Positions 1 to 8,771 of a stretch of DNA of 38,938 bases are shown here, in pieces (positions within the stretch are counted from its first letter, which is position 1; every line of letters begins with the position of its first letter). The stretch comes from Caldilineaceae bacterium (GTDB lineage Bacteria > Chloroflexota > Anaerolineae > Caldilineales > Caldilineaceae): the NCBI GenBank assembly GCA_022824685.1, contig JAJDZJ010000206.1, positions 1 through 38,938 of the forward strand. Direction: 5' to 3'. The notes beneath the pieces are model-generated. The model was not told the DNA's origin. It did no database searches and saw only the letters and a list, made by a program, of their open reading frames with translations. Position numbers and translations under genes: made by a program.

Positions 1-137
1 GGCCCTCAGTCGGCGAGATAAGTTAAATTCTCCGTCTACGTGCCATCTTTCGTACATTTCCCTGTGTCTTACCCCGACCTGGAAGAGTATTCGGCTGCAT
101 TTCGATGTTCTGACCCAATTTAGATGCAATCGCCCTG
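1..137. repeat. Left copy of a 137-bp terminal inverted repeat
   Basis: Bases 1-137 are the exact reverse complement of 38800-38936, with position i pairing with 38937-i. The match breaks at 138 (C, where G would be needed). No transposase is next to it. Read outward (minus strand here, plus strand at the right end), one frame stays open through the whole repeat, so it may be part of a coding sequence of a multi-copy element. It could be the end of a mobile element present in two inverted copies, or the point where an assembler stopped at a repeat. Confidence 0.9.
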
Positions 138-149
138 CCGCCTCCCGGA

Positions 150-179
150 TTGGTACTCTACAGTCCTGACCGTTACAAT
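150..179 (+). promoter_or_regulatory. Putative sigma70-type promoter of the tandem thioredoxin-domain gene
   Basis: A TTGGTA box (150-155) and a TACAAT box (174-179) are separated by 18 bases. The expected start near 186 would give a leader of about 170 bases before the ATG at 359. The same spacing and TACAAT box recur at two other promoters in the window, which adds some support. Confidence 0.4.
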
Positions 180-358
180 AGGATGGCCTCGTATCTTCGA
201 GATCAACGGCCTCGACTGCCGTGGCTCACTGTTCAGCCGTTACAGCAGTCGTAAAGGCTTTTGCTTAACCATGTAGACGCGCACGCAATCAGCCGCGCCA
301 GGGCGCATCGCCGGCCCCGCAGCCCGAACGACAATCGGACATTCCTCAAGGAGAATCC

Positions 359-1816
359 ATGTACTTGCCAGCCGCGCCGATGCGCCGTACCAGACCAGTC
401 AGAGTCGCCCGCGGGGGAAAGAGCCGGCTTCGTCTTGCCCTCCCCGCCTCCCTCCTTGCTATCCTCCTGCTTGTCGCAGGTTGCGCGACCGATGCTGACG
501 GCAATATCGTCGCCCCGGTCGTCGCGCCCGCTCCCAATTCAGGCGTGCAGCCAGCCATGCACCGAGGCGTCCCTGTCGGCTTTACAGAAGAGGGCTATCC
601 CTATCGCGGCGACCCGAACGCGGCCATCACCATATACGAATACAGCGACTACGAATGCCCATTCTGCGCCCGCCATGTGATCCAGACCGAACCGGCTCTC
701 CTCGCCGGATTCGCCGAAAACGGCAGCGTCAAATTCGTCTTCCGCGATATGCCCCTTTCCTCGATTCACCCCAACGCGATGGCCGCGGCCATCGCCGCCA
801 ACTGCGTCGCGGAGCAGGATGTCGTCCTGTTCTGGCAGATGCACGATCGGCTCTTCCGCACCCAGAGCGAGTGGGCGCCCCTCGAAGAGGCGCTGTCATT
901 CTTCGCCGCAATGGCGCAGGATCTGGGCGCCGACCCCACCCAGTACGGCTCCTGCATGGCCAATAACCAGACCCAGCTCACCAAGGTGAACGACAGCCTT
1001 GCCGAAGCCCAGTCCCTCGGCTTCACCGGCACGCCCAGCTTCCGCTTTGTTCGCGAAGCAACCGGCGAATCCTTTACTCTGACAGGCGCCCAGCCCTACG
1101 ACACATTCGCCGGCTGGATCGATACGATCGCCGCCGGCGGAACGCCGCAGGGCGCCTCCCAGGCCCAGCAGCAGGAACGGCGGCAGGGCGAGGGACAGCT
1201 CCCTTTCTGGGCGACCGCCGAGGGCTTGACGCCCGATCCCGAACGCCCCGGCTTTACCCTGGCCGGTGACTTCTACAAGGGCAGCCCCGACGCGCCCATC
1301 GTGATCGTCGAATTCAGCGACTTCCAGTGCCCCTACTGCAGCAGCCATGCCTTGAACACCCAGCCGGTGCTGGATCAGGAGTTTGTCCAACGGGGTGAGG
1401 TGATGTGGGTCTTCAAGCATTTCCCCATCGAGAACATCCATCCGTTCGCCATCTCCGCCTCGATCGCGGCCGAATGCGCAGCCGAGCAGGAGGCCTTCTG
1501 GCTCTTCCACCACCGCCTCTTTGTCGATATGAATCAGTGGACCCAACCGCAAAACGACAGATATTTCATGGAGCTGGCGGCTGAATACGAACTGGACACC
1601 GACGCGTTTGCCAACTGCCTGACGGCAGACGCGCCCGCGCTGGCCGTGCAGAACGATATGCAGGACGGCGCGCCCTTTGTTCGCGGCACCCCCACCTTCG
1701 TTGTCCTCGCCGGCGGCGAAGGCCGGCTCATCCCCGGCGCCCTGCCCACCGACCAGTTCGTCGCCGCGCTCTCGCAGATGCTCGCCGAACTCTCAGCCAC
1801 CGACAACGACGGCTAA
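359..1816 (+). CDS. Lipoprotein with two DsbA-like thioredoxin domains
   Basis: This is a predicted envelope thiol-disulfide oxidoreductase of the DsbA/thioredoxin_4 type. The N-terminus is basic, followed by a hydrophobic stretch and a lipobox ending VAGC, so Cys42 should be lipidated and hold the protein on the outer face of the membrane. Domain 1 carries CPFC (Cys100/Cys103) in the context YSDYECPFC. Domain 2 carries CPYC (Cys324/Cys327) in the context FSDFQCPYC. Each domain also has the family's FxxFP/FRDMP-like strand and an IHP segment, so the halves are a clear internal duplication. A low-complexity Gln-rich linker (about residues 262-280) joins them. The start is set by AAGGAGA at 348-354, five bases before the ATG. 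Single-domain relatives have about 200-250 residues, so 485 residues fits two domains. Substrates are unknown; two active sites on one anchor could serve oxidation or isomerisation. Confidence 0.9.
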   Translation: MYLPAAPMRRTRPVRVARGGKSRLRLALPASLLAILLLVAGCATDADGNIVAPVVAPAPNSGVQPAMHRGVPVGFTEEGYPYRGDPNAAITIYEYSDYECPFCARHVIQTEPALLAGFAENGSVKFVFRDMPLSSIHPNAMAAAIAANCVAEQDVVLFWQMHDRLFRTQSEWAPLEEALSFFAAMAQDLGADPTQYGSCMANNQTQLTKVNDSLAEAQSLGFTGTPSFRFVREATGESFTLTGAQPYDTFAGWIDTIAAGGTPQGASQAQQQERRQGEGQLPFWATAEGLTPDPERPGFTLAGDFYKGSPDAPIVIVEFSDFQCPYCSSHALNTQPVLDQEFVQRGEVMWVFKHFPIENIHPFAISASIAAECAAEQEAFWLFHHRLFVDMNQWTQPQNDRYFMELAAEYELDTDAFANCLTADAPALAVQNDMQDGAPFVRGTPTFVVLAGGEGRLIPGALPTDQFVAALSQMLAELSATDNDG

Positions 1817-1851
1817 ACCTTCTCAAAGCCAGTGCCGCGTCGCCCCGCACA

Positions 1852-1882
1852 GGCCGCGCCTCTCGGATTTTGAGGCGCGGCC
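1852..1882 (+). terminator. Strong stem-loop, probable transcription terminator
   Basis: GGCCGCGCCTC (1852-1862) pairs perfectly with GAGGCGCGGCC (1872-1882) across a nine-base loop, 35 bases after the stop codon of the thioredoxin-domain gene. No T-run follows, so it is either a weak intrinsic terminator of GC-rich type or an mRNA 3'-end stabiliser. Confidence 0.55.
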
Positions 1883-2173
1883 CGCCCCCTCCCCGCCCTT
1901 CATAGGCTTTTCGTAGGCAAATCGCCCAAATGCCGTACTGTACTCTCGGGGCCTCTGGCCACCCTGGGCGGCAGTTGCCTCGCGACCGGATCTCGACCGA
2001 ATGCCTGGTTTCCGCAACAGAAATTCGCCTGCGCACTCGGCCGCTTTGCCCGTGTCTCCAGTGTATCCGCCCCGAACTGCCCCGGAAACGCGGCGCCCAA
2101 TTGGGCCGTTTCACCCCAGGCCAGGCGCCCGATCACCCAAGACATAAACGGGCGCCAGAACTTGACGCAACTC

Positions 2174-2203
2174 TTGTTGCGCCAATCTTCACTGTGATAC
2201 AAT
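2174..2203 (+). promoter_or_regulatory. Putative promoter of the VWA/tubulin-like gene set
   Basis: TTGTTG (2174-2179), an 18-base spacer and TACAAT (2198-2203), with a TG two bases upstream of the -10 as in extended -10 promoters. Transcription would start near 2210, leaving a leader of about 270 bases before the proposed CTG start at 2478. Inverted repeat 2166-2181 overlaps the -35 box. Confidence 0.45.
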
Positions 2204-2466
2204 TTCAACAGATAGATGAGGAGCCGATGCGCGCGCATCTCGCTCTCTGCCCGTCTGTTCCGTCGTCCGTTCCACATCCGGTTCGTCCGACAGGCCAGAC
2301 TCGTAGGGCACAGCATCCCTGCCGCCCAAGCAGGGAAACGCAGAGCCGGTGCGCGCGCTTGCTGCTCTATTGGAACCGGATTCACCGATCTTTCGTTGAC
2401 CGGTTGTAAGCCGCTGTGCAGTCTCCGGCTGCGCGAATGGCCGGACGTGAACCGGACACAGGTGTC

Positions 2467-2480
2467 AGGAGCGCCGTCTG
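2467..2480 (+). promoter_or_regulatory. Shine-Dalgarno and probable CTG start codon of the VWA gene
   Basis: AGGAG (2467-2471) is followed after six bases by CTG (2478-2480), which is in frame with the VWA protein. The frame is open from just after TGA at 2448 and contains no ATG, GTG or TTG before a TTG at 2589 that has no ribosome-binding site. The stretch between 2478 and 2589 encodes a basic region followed by a hydrophobic segment typical of a signal peptide, which argues that translation starts upstream of 2589. Confidence 0.5.
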
Positions 2481-5400
2481 CCCGGAATCGTATTCCAGCG
2501 GCCCCCGTCAGTTCCCGGCCCAACGCGCGGCTGGGGACGGCGGCTTTGGGCCGCATTTGCTTGCCTGCTATGCGCCTCCCTTTTCCTGTTGATAACGGGC
2601 CGTGCCGCCGCGCCGGCGCACGCCGCTCAATTTCCCGCTCTTCCACGCCAATCCGCGACCGGGGCTGCCCCCATTGACGTTATCGTCATTCTCGATGACT
2701 CCGGCAGCATGGCCACCTGCTGGCCTTGGGAGCAAGGCAAACCCTCCGACCCGCCCTGTGAAGGCGTCAGCTTCAACGAACCCAGCGACCCAAACGAGCT
2801 GCGCTACAGCGCCGCCCGCCTCCTGGTCCATCTCGCCGACGCCGACGACCGCATCGCCGTTCTGCGTTTCGACAGCGCCGCCGCCGGCGTCGGCGCCATG
2901 AGCTTGCTGCAGGAGGTCGGCAGCGCCGAGAACCGCCGCCGCCTGGCCGCGTCGCTCCAGGCCCCCGATGACTATGCGCCTCGCGGCTACACGCGCATGG
3001 ATCTTGGCCTGCGAGAGGCCCTGCGCCTGCTCGAAGATCACGGCGACCCGAACCGCAGCCAGTACGTGCTGCTCCTGTCCGACGGCGAGCCAACCGCCCC
3101 GTCACACGTGACCGGCCAGCGGCAGTCCATCACCAACCTGATGGCCCGCATTGAGGACGCCGGCGCGCTTCTCTACCCCGTCATCCTCTGCAACCCCGAC
3201 GCGGGCTGCGCCGGCGATTTCCTCAGATCCAGCTCGCCGCTGGCACGCGAGGCAAAGAGCTCGCAGGACCTCCTCCTGATCTTCAGCGAACTCTTCGCCG
3301 AAATGAAGTCGGACCGCTCGGTCGTCACCCACCGCAACGTGCACGGCAACCTCACCATCTCGATCCGCAACGCGCATGGCGCGGGCAGCATCGCATTCGT
3401 CAGCCCGCGCTCCGCGATCACAGCCGTCGAGCGCGACGGCGCGCCCATGCTGACACAGAGCCTGCTCGACGACGCCAATATCGACCTGAACGTTGCCGCC
3501 GCCCCGCTGGCGGCAGGGCAGTGGGTGGCCAAAACGACAGACCTGAGCAGCTTCGCCGTTGTCCAGGCCGACAGCTATCCTGAGTTGCTCTTCCCCCCGC
3601 CCAGCGTACCAGGCAATCCGGCCGCAATACGCGAATATCCCGCCGGCAAAGCCCCCCTCGTCATCGTTGCCGGCGCCGGCCCCGCCGCGGACGAGCCGCT
3701 CTTGCTCAACGGCAACACGCCGATCCCCCTCCTGGGCGAGGACCCTGTCAGCGGCAGAACGGTCGCCGCCCAGCAGCTTCCCGGCGGCGCCGCAGAGGTC
3801 ACGGTTCAGTTGGGAGAGGATAAAGAACCCTTGCAGCTGCGGCGCGCCTTCCGCCTTCAGGCGTCGGAGAAGCTGCCCGCACTGCAGGTCTTTACGCCCT
3901 CTGCCAGCAACCCCGGCATCCTGGAAGACGGCAGCCTGCAACTTCAGGTCGGTTTCGGTCCAGGCGAACAGCTGCAGGATATCCAGGCCGCCGTCTACGT
4001 CACCGACCTCTCCAGCGGCCAGATTGTCTACCGCAGGCAGATTAGCTGCGGCGGCCAAATCTGCTCCGACGACGGCTTCATGCCGCAGGACGGCCGCGAC
4101 TACGACGCGCTCTTCCTGGTGACGGCCGTCATCGACGGGCTGCGCTTCGGAGACTATGCCCGTTCCCGCCTGGAAGTGGAGCCGGCGATCTACGTGCGCG
4201 GCCTGCCGCCCGACATCAATCTGGCCAAAATGCCGCCGCAAGGATGGCCGCTCACGATCCAGGCAAATACGCTTGAAGAAATCGGAACGTTGGAGGCATC
4301 GCTGGTCCTGCGCCGCTCCGATACAAGCGAAATCATGCGCGAGGCATCCGTCGACCTTTCCGTGGAAGTGCCCGAAAACGGGAGCCAGACCGCGCTTCTG
4401 CATGTCGACGGCCTCGACCTGCTGCGCCCCGGCAAATACGAAGGCCAGCTGAATCTATCGGCCCTCAGCCCCGCCGGCCTGCCCATGGAGGTCCAGGTGC
4501 GCCCCGCGCCCTCCTTGCCGGTGCTCCTGGAAATCCCCCGTTCTCAGGCACGCATCCAGGCCCAAGAGGCCGACTTCGGCGCGCTCCTCTACGACACGTC
4601 ACCCAATTTCCGGCTGGACGAACAGATTCTCCTGCCGGTCGCATTCAGCGGCGACATCCCCTTCCGCCTCACGGTTGAACTGACCGAAAGCAGCTGCGGC
4701 GGCCTCGCCGCCACCGCCGGTGACCTGCAACCCTTCGCAACCGGGACCGAAAGCGGCGCCGGCGCCGCTGGGTCTGACGCCCTGCAGGCGGCCAACTGGG
4801 CTCTGCCGGTCCGCCTCCAGAGCGGGGGACCCATGTCCGCCGGCAGCTGTCACGGTCTCCTCAGCCTTTCCGGGCCGGACCAGGACTTCGATGTCCTGGC
4901 CGCGCAGAGCTCGGCCGGCGCGGACCCGTCCCCCGCGGCCGCTGTGCCTTTCCGTGTGCAGATCCGCGATGTGGAATGGAGCGTCGCCGGCGCAATTGAT
5001 TTCGGCGACCTCGGCCGCGCCGGCGAGAAAACAACCGAAACGCTCCTCCTGCGCTTCAACGGCAAAACGCCCTTTGTGGTCGAAATCATTGGAATCGCCG
5101 CCTCAGGTGAAACCGGCAGCGGTGTCATGGCTCTTGATGAACTCTACCTTGAAGCGCCGCCTGTGGAAGTCAACGGATCGCCCGATGACGAAGGCTTTTT
5201 CGATGTCCCCATCACACTCATCGCGCGCAAGGACCTGCCCAAAGACGCCCTGCGCGGCTCCTTCTACAGCGGCGTCTTGAACCTGAGCATCGCCGGCCTG
5301 GCCCACGAAACGCGTACGGTCGATATCAACTTCCGCAGCCCAACCCTCTATCAGCGCTACGTGGCGTGGTGGCTGCGCCCCTTCTACACCTTCCCGCTGG

Positions 5401-6005
5401 TCTTCTGCAGCGGGCCGATGCTGTTGTTGGGGCTGCTCATCGTGGTGGCGCGTGCGCGCAGTCGCGGGTACAATATGGATGACGATGAAGATCCGAGAGT
5501 GACCCTGCCTGGGCAGGATGCCCCGCTTTCGCCTGGGTACGCTGCCGCCCCCGGCAGTTCGGACAGTTGGAACTTTGCCAACCAGCCGAATTCCGCCTTT
5601 GGCGCGTCGAGCGCAGCCGGGGGCACAGCGCACGCGTCTTACCCGCCGCATGCCGCAGGATCGCAGAGCGCTGCGGGTTTGCCAGGCTTTTCGCCTGCTT
5701 TTGAGAATAGCGCCGCTACGGCACCTGAACCGCTTGCCGGCTCCGGTGCCGTTGACCCTTGGCAGAACGCCAATGCGGGAACCCATGACTCCCCCTGGGA
5801 CGCCTCCTGGGACCAGGGCGGCTGGGGCGCGGACGCCGATGCGGCCGCACAGCCGGATGACCCCGACCGCGCAGACCCGTCCGAAGACAACTGGGGCTGG
5901 TCGGCATCTTACCCGGACGGCGGGGCGTCAGACGGCGATCAGACGAACGCCTCCGCCAGCGCGCAGCAGGCAGACCCTTGGGGCAGCCCGCGAGACAGTT
6001 TCTAG
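2478..6005 (+). CDS. Membrane-anchored von Willebrand A domain protein with Trp-rich cytoplasmic tail
   Basis: A VWA domain opens the mature protein. The metal-ion-dependent adhesion site is intact: DDSGS, the Thr in GYTRMD, and the Asp in LLSDGEP. After it come about 700 residues of beta-rich, Ig-like sequence without a family I can name, then one membrane segment (about residues 928-955, counting from the TTG at 2589) followed by Arg residues. A cytoplasmic tail of about 180 residues, rich in Ala, Gly, Pro and Asp, carries spaced Trp motifs (SDSWN, DPWQN, SPWDASW, NWGWS, DPWGS). With the CTG start at 2478 the N-terminus reads as a signal peptide ending near AHA-AQ, placing the VWA domain outside the cell. 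A 145-base gap leads to the tubulin-like gene, the likely partner. VWA proteins next to FtsZ/tubulin-like genes were reported by Makarova and Koonin (2010, from memory) as part of a proposed membrane-remodelling system. The start codon is the least certain point; 2589 (TTG) is the alternative. Confidence 0.88.
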   Translation: MPGIVFQRPPSVPGPTRGWGRRLWAAFACLLCASLFLLITGRAAAPAHAAQFPALPRQSATGAAPIDVIVILDDSGSMATCWPWEQGKPSDPPCEGVSFNEPSDPNELRYSAARLLVHLADADDRIAVLRFDSAAAGVGAMSLLQEVGSAENRRRLAASLQAPDDYAPRGYTRMDLGLREALRLLEDHGDPNRSQYVLLLSDGEPTAPSHVTGQRQSITNLMARIEDAGALLYPVILCNPDAGCAGDFLRSSSPLAREAKSSQDLLLIFSELFAEMKSDRSVVTHRNVHGNLTISIRNAHGAGSIAFVSPRSAITAVERDGAPMLTQSLLDDANIDLNVAAAPLAAGQWVAKTTDLSSFAVVQADSYPELLFPPPSVPGNPAAIREYPAGKAPLVIVAGAGPAADEPLLLNGNTPIPLLGEDPVSGRTVAAQQLPGGAAEVTVQLGEDKEPLQLRRAFRLQASEKLPALQVFTPSASNPGILEDGSLQLQVGFGPGEQLQDIQAAVYVTDLSSGQIVYRRQISCGGQICSDDGFMPQDGRDYDALFLVTAVIDGLRFGDYARSRLEVEPAIYVRGLPPDINLAKMPPQGWPLTIQANTLEEIGTLEASLVLRRSDTSEIMREASVDLSVEVPENGSQTALLHVDGLDLLRPGKYEGQLNLSALSPAGLPMEVQVRPAPSLPVLLEIPRSQARIQAQEADFGALLYDTSPNFRLDEQILLPVAFSGDIPFRLTVELTESSCGGLAATAGDLQPFATGTESGAGAAGSDALQAANWALPVRLQSGGPMSAGSCHGLLSLSGPDQDFDVLAAQSSAGADPSPAAAVPFRVQIRDVEWSVAGAIDFGDLGRAGEKTTETLLLRFNGKTPFVVEIIGIAASGETGSGVMALDELYLEAPPVEVNGSPDDEGFFDVPITLIARKDLPKDALRGSFYSGVLNLSIAGLAHETRTVDINFRSPTLYQRYVAWWLRPFYTFPLVFCSGPMLLLGLLIVVARARSRGYNMDDDEDPRVTLPGQDAPLSPGYAAAPGSSDSWNFANQPNSAFGASSAAGGTAHASYPPHAAGSQSAAGLPGFSPAFENSAATAPEPLAGSGAVDPWQNANAGTHDSPWDASWDQGGWGADADAAAQPDDPDRADPSEDNWGWSASYPDGGASDGDQTNASASAQQADPWGSPRDSF

Positions 6006-6150
6006 GGCCTGCTTCTCCGGCGCCTGAGCGTCCCGCTTGCGCCAGAGGCCCGCGCGCCTGGCGGCCGCCTGACCGCCGGGTAAGGCCCAGGCGAAGGCGG
6101 CGACGGGATTCGAGAAACGTACCGCTTCACTATCCAGAGGAAAGTCCGCT

Positions 6151-8628
6151 ATGGCCCAGAACGGGGCACCGTTTATTAGTGAAAAACCGACAATTTATCC
6201 AACCCTCGTCGTCGGTGTGGGCGGCATGGGCACCAATGCTGTTCGGGCGGTCAAACGGCGCCTGCGCAAAGCATGGGGCGGCGAAACTCTGCCGGCAATG
6301 ATTCAACTCCTCGCCCTCGATACCGAACCGCTGATCAACCGGCTCGACCAGGAGCCGCTCTACGCCGATGAATCGGCCTACATGGGCAAATTCGACGCCA
6401 CCCGGCTCGTCGATAACCTCGAAAACCATCCCGAAATCGCCCGCTGGTGGGACTACCCCTCCATCCCCCTCGGCTATATCCACAACGGCGCCAAACAGCT
6501 GCGACCCATCGGCCGCCTCTCCTTCTTCCGCAACTACGTCACATTCAAAAGACTGCTCGAAACCAAATACGCGGCCCTTGACAAAATCCGCGACCTGGAA
6601 ATGGCGCAGAATCGCCGCTTTCCCGTCATGAGCAACTATCAGCTCGTCTATATTGTCAGCAGCCTCTGCGGCGGCACCGGCGCCGGCATGTTCATGGATG
6701 TGGCGCACCGCGTGCGGGCGCTCGTGCGCAGCAATGCCCGCGTCGTCGGCATCTTCTTCCTGCCCGACGTCCTCGAAGAGGAGATCAACAGCGACCTGCA
6801 GCGTAGACGCATCAAAGCCAACGCCTACGCCGCGCTCAAAGAACTGAACTACTTCCAGGAAACACAGCAGTTCCAGGAACTCTACCCCAGCGAGCAACGG
6901 GCCCTGCCTGACACGCCCTATGCCCCCTTCGACTTTATCTTTCTGGTCGGGCGCACCAATCGCGACGGCCGCAGCCTCGCTCGCAAGTCCGATGCCGAAA
7001 ACCTCGCCGCCCACCTGATCCAGCTCACCGCCATCAGCCATCTGAGCAGCGAAATTCTCGGACTCGAAGTGAACGTCGTGCGCGAACGCATGTCAGGCGG
7101 TGTCGCCGCCGCCGAAGTCGTGAATGAACGGCGCGGTGGCCCTGCGCCGCAGAAGGGCAACTATCTCGTCTACAGCAGTTTCGCCGCCTCCGCCATCGTC
7201 GCCCCCGACGAGTCCCTCGTCAACTTCTGGCAGCAGGCCTTTCTTGCCGACTGCCTGAGAAGGCTCGCCGCCGGGCCCGAGCGCAACGACCCGCGCCAGC
7301 CTCTCTCTCCGCAGACCCGCCAGAAGGTTCTCACCACCTGGCAGGGCCTCCTCGCCAGAATGCGCTCCCGCTATCTCTCGCTGGACAACGACCGGCTCGA
7401 GGAGCTGGCCGAGGAAATTGAGGAACAACGCGGCGCATGGCTCGGCTTCAAATCCGCTGTCGACGAAACCCTCCGCCAGGTTATCCTCGATACCGGGCTG
7501 CGCGGCGCGCTGGCCCTGACAGACCTGCTCGCGCCCATGAATCCCTCCGCCGCCCCTATGGAATCGCTGCTCAAACAGAGGCTCTTTCTCCTGGACAGCC
7601 ATCCGGTCATGGAGGAGGACCGCGTCCGCTGGCGTTCTCTGCTGGCCCAGCAGGGCGGCGCGGCCGAACAGATCGGCCAGATTGCCAGCGGACTCGGCGA
7701 CCTGATGCTGGCCGCCTTCAACCCCCGCCAGGCCCGCGACCGCGCCCGCGACCTGCGCCAACGCAAGGCCCGCGCCCGGCTCCACCAGCGCCGCGACATT
7801 CTCGAACGAATCCTCGTCGAACGCCTCTTCGCCTACGGCACACAGCTGCGAGAGCTCTTCCGCACACAGATCGACAATGCCGGCGGCGCCCTCGGACGCG
7901 CCAACCAGGCCGCAAGGCGGGCCGCGGAACGCATCGACCCCCGCATCCCCGACGGCACCGCCAGCACCAATACCTACTATGAACTGGAGACCGGCGCCGT
8001 CGGCCGCGACTACCTGCAACACTTCTATCACAACGCTGCCCAGGTCGTCCAAAGCAGCGACTGGGCGCTCCTGCTCGGCCCCGTTATCGACCGCACTCTG
8101 AACGTCAATCAGGCCGTCAGCAGCGAGGAGCTGTTCGCCAACCTCACCAATGCCATCGCCTCCGAAAGAGGGCTGTTGGGCAGAGTGCTGCAGTGTGTCG
8201 ACATCCGCCATATCATCGGGGTCCAACACGGCCAGGAAACGCGGCAGGCCCGGCCGCTTCCCAACAACCGCGTCCAGCAGTGGCTGGATCGTCTGAACCC
8301 CTACATCCGCTGGGATTCGGACCGCTTCAGCTTCCATGACGCCAATCTGGAGCACATCCGCCTCGCGGCCACGCCAACCGCCCGCGAAGACGACGCCCAA
8401 CTGGCTATGGCCATGGTCGGCCAGGAGGACATCAAATGGATTCCCACCGGCGACACCGGCCGCATGGACGCCGTCTGGATCGTCCACGGCCTGCCGGTGA
8501 CGTTGATCGACCGCCTCGACGAGTTTCGGGCGCAGTATGAAAACACGCGCGACTTCCCCGCACGCGAAGAGTTTCATCTCCATCCCGCCTGGGCCGACTT
8601 GCCCGAAATTACCCAGGAATACGATTAG
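6151..8628 (+). CDS. Tubulin-like GTPase (Tubulin_2-type family)
   Basis: This is a cytoplasmic FtsZ/tubulin-superfamily protein of the large bacterial 'tubulin-like' type. Nucleotide-binding features are visible: GVGGMGTN near residues 22-29 (the first glycine-rich loop) and the tubulin signature CGGTGAGM near residues 173-180, flanked by strands VYIVSS and VVGIFFLP. The usual FtsZ length is 350-400 residues; here 825 residues include a long helical C-terminal half with Arg/Gln/Glu-rich segments (about residues 400-640) that could form coiled coils. The start ATG at 6151 is preceded by AGAGGAAAG (6136-6144). It lies between the VWA membrane protein and a degenerate paralogue, all in the same direction, which suggests a membrane-linked filament system. 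It is not the division FtsZ: it has no canonical FtsZ C-terminal tail and no dcw-cluster neighbours. Confidence 0.9.
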   Translation: MAQNGAPFISEKPTIYPTLVVGVGGMGTNAVRAVKRRLRKAWGGETLPAMIQLLALDTEPLINRLDQEPLYADESAYMGKFDATRLVDNLENHPEIARWWDYPSIPLGYIHNGAKQLRPIGRLSFFRNYVTFKRLLETKYAALDKIRDLEMAQNRRFPVMSNYQLVYIVSSLCGGTGAGMFMDVAHRVRALVRSNARVVGIFFLPDVLEEEINSDLQRRRIKANAYAALKELNYFQETQQFQELYPSEQRALPDTPYAPFDFIFLVGRTNRDGRSLARKSDAENLAAHLIQLTAISHLSSEILGLEVNVVRERMSGGVAAAEVVNERRGGPAPQKGNYLVYSSFAASAIVAPDESLVNFWQQAFLADCLRRLAAGPERNDPRQPLSPQTRQKVLTTWQGLLARMRSRYLSLDNDRLEELAEEIEEQRGAWLGFKSAVDETLRQVILDTGLRGALALTDLLAPMNPSAAPMESLLKQRLFLLDSHPVMEEDRVRWRSLLAQQGGAAEQIGQIASGLGDLMLAAFNPRQARDRARDLRQRKARARLHQRRDILERILVERLFAYGTQLRELFRTQIDNAGGALGRANQAARRAAERIDPRIPDGTASTNTYYELETGAVGRDYLQHFYHNAAQVVQSSDWALLLGPVIDRTLNVNQAVSSEELFANLTNAIASERGLLGRVLQCVDIRHIIGVQHGQETRQARPLPNNRVQQWLDRLNPYIRWDSDRFSFHDANLEHIRLAATPTAREDDAQLAMAMVGQEDIKWIPTGDTGRMDAVWIVHGLPVTLIDRLDEFRAQYENTRDFPAREEFHLHPAWADLPEITQEYD

Positions 8629-8721
8629 ATTTCCCTTGTCAACTGTTCCGCCCGGAGCCCGTTATACGACGACCGGCCCCGATGAGTTCGTTTCAGGGCA
8701 ACGCAGCAGACGCCAGTCGCG

Positions 8722-8770
8722 ACCCGGCAACCTAAAACGAGAAACTTGCAACCAGTAACCAGAAACGACC
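8722..8770 (+). repeat. Seven degenerate heptanucleotide repeats ending at a start codon
   Basis: Seven consecutive seven-base units run without interruption to one base before ATG 8772. Six begin AAC (AACCTAA, AACGAGA, AACTTGC and so on) and the first is ACCCGGC. The same kind of tract occurs at 17503-17535. They resemble in style the short tandemly repeated heptamers (STRR) known from cyanobacteria. The tract replaces any Shine-Dalgarno sequence. Confidence 0.7.
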
Positions 8771-8771
8771 C

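Larger units (their letters stand above)
1817..2477. other. Intergenic region without a convincing gene
   Basis: The stretch holds a strong GC-rich hairpin just after the upstream gene and a plausible promoter at 2174-2203. A six-base-stem hairpin (CGCAAC TCTT GTTGCG, 2166-2181) overlaps the -35 box and might be an operator. A 60-codon frame starts at ATG 2227 after GAGGAG, but the spacing is only three bases and the product (Arg/Pro/Ser-rich) looks like no protein I know. Longer frames here on both strands have shadow-type composition and were not called. Confidence 0.6.

Noticed and set aside
1900..2646. Minus-strand open frame of 248 codons in the gap before the VWA gene
   Set aside because: Arg/Ala/Gly-rich composition, no recognised motif, overlaps the proposed promoter and signal-peptide region of the VWA gene.
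7093..8583. Minus-strand open frame of 496 codons opposite the tubulin-like gene
   Set aside because: Antisense shadow with typical composition and no ribosome-binding site.
6151..8628. Annotation as the cell-division protein FtsZ
   Set aside because: At 825 residues it is twice FtsZ length, has a different C-terminal half and lacks dcw neighbours; the large tubulin-like family fits better.
8722..8770. Possible CRISPR-like repeat array
   Set aside because: Units are seven bases with no spacers and no cas genes; it is a tandem heptad tract.
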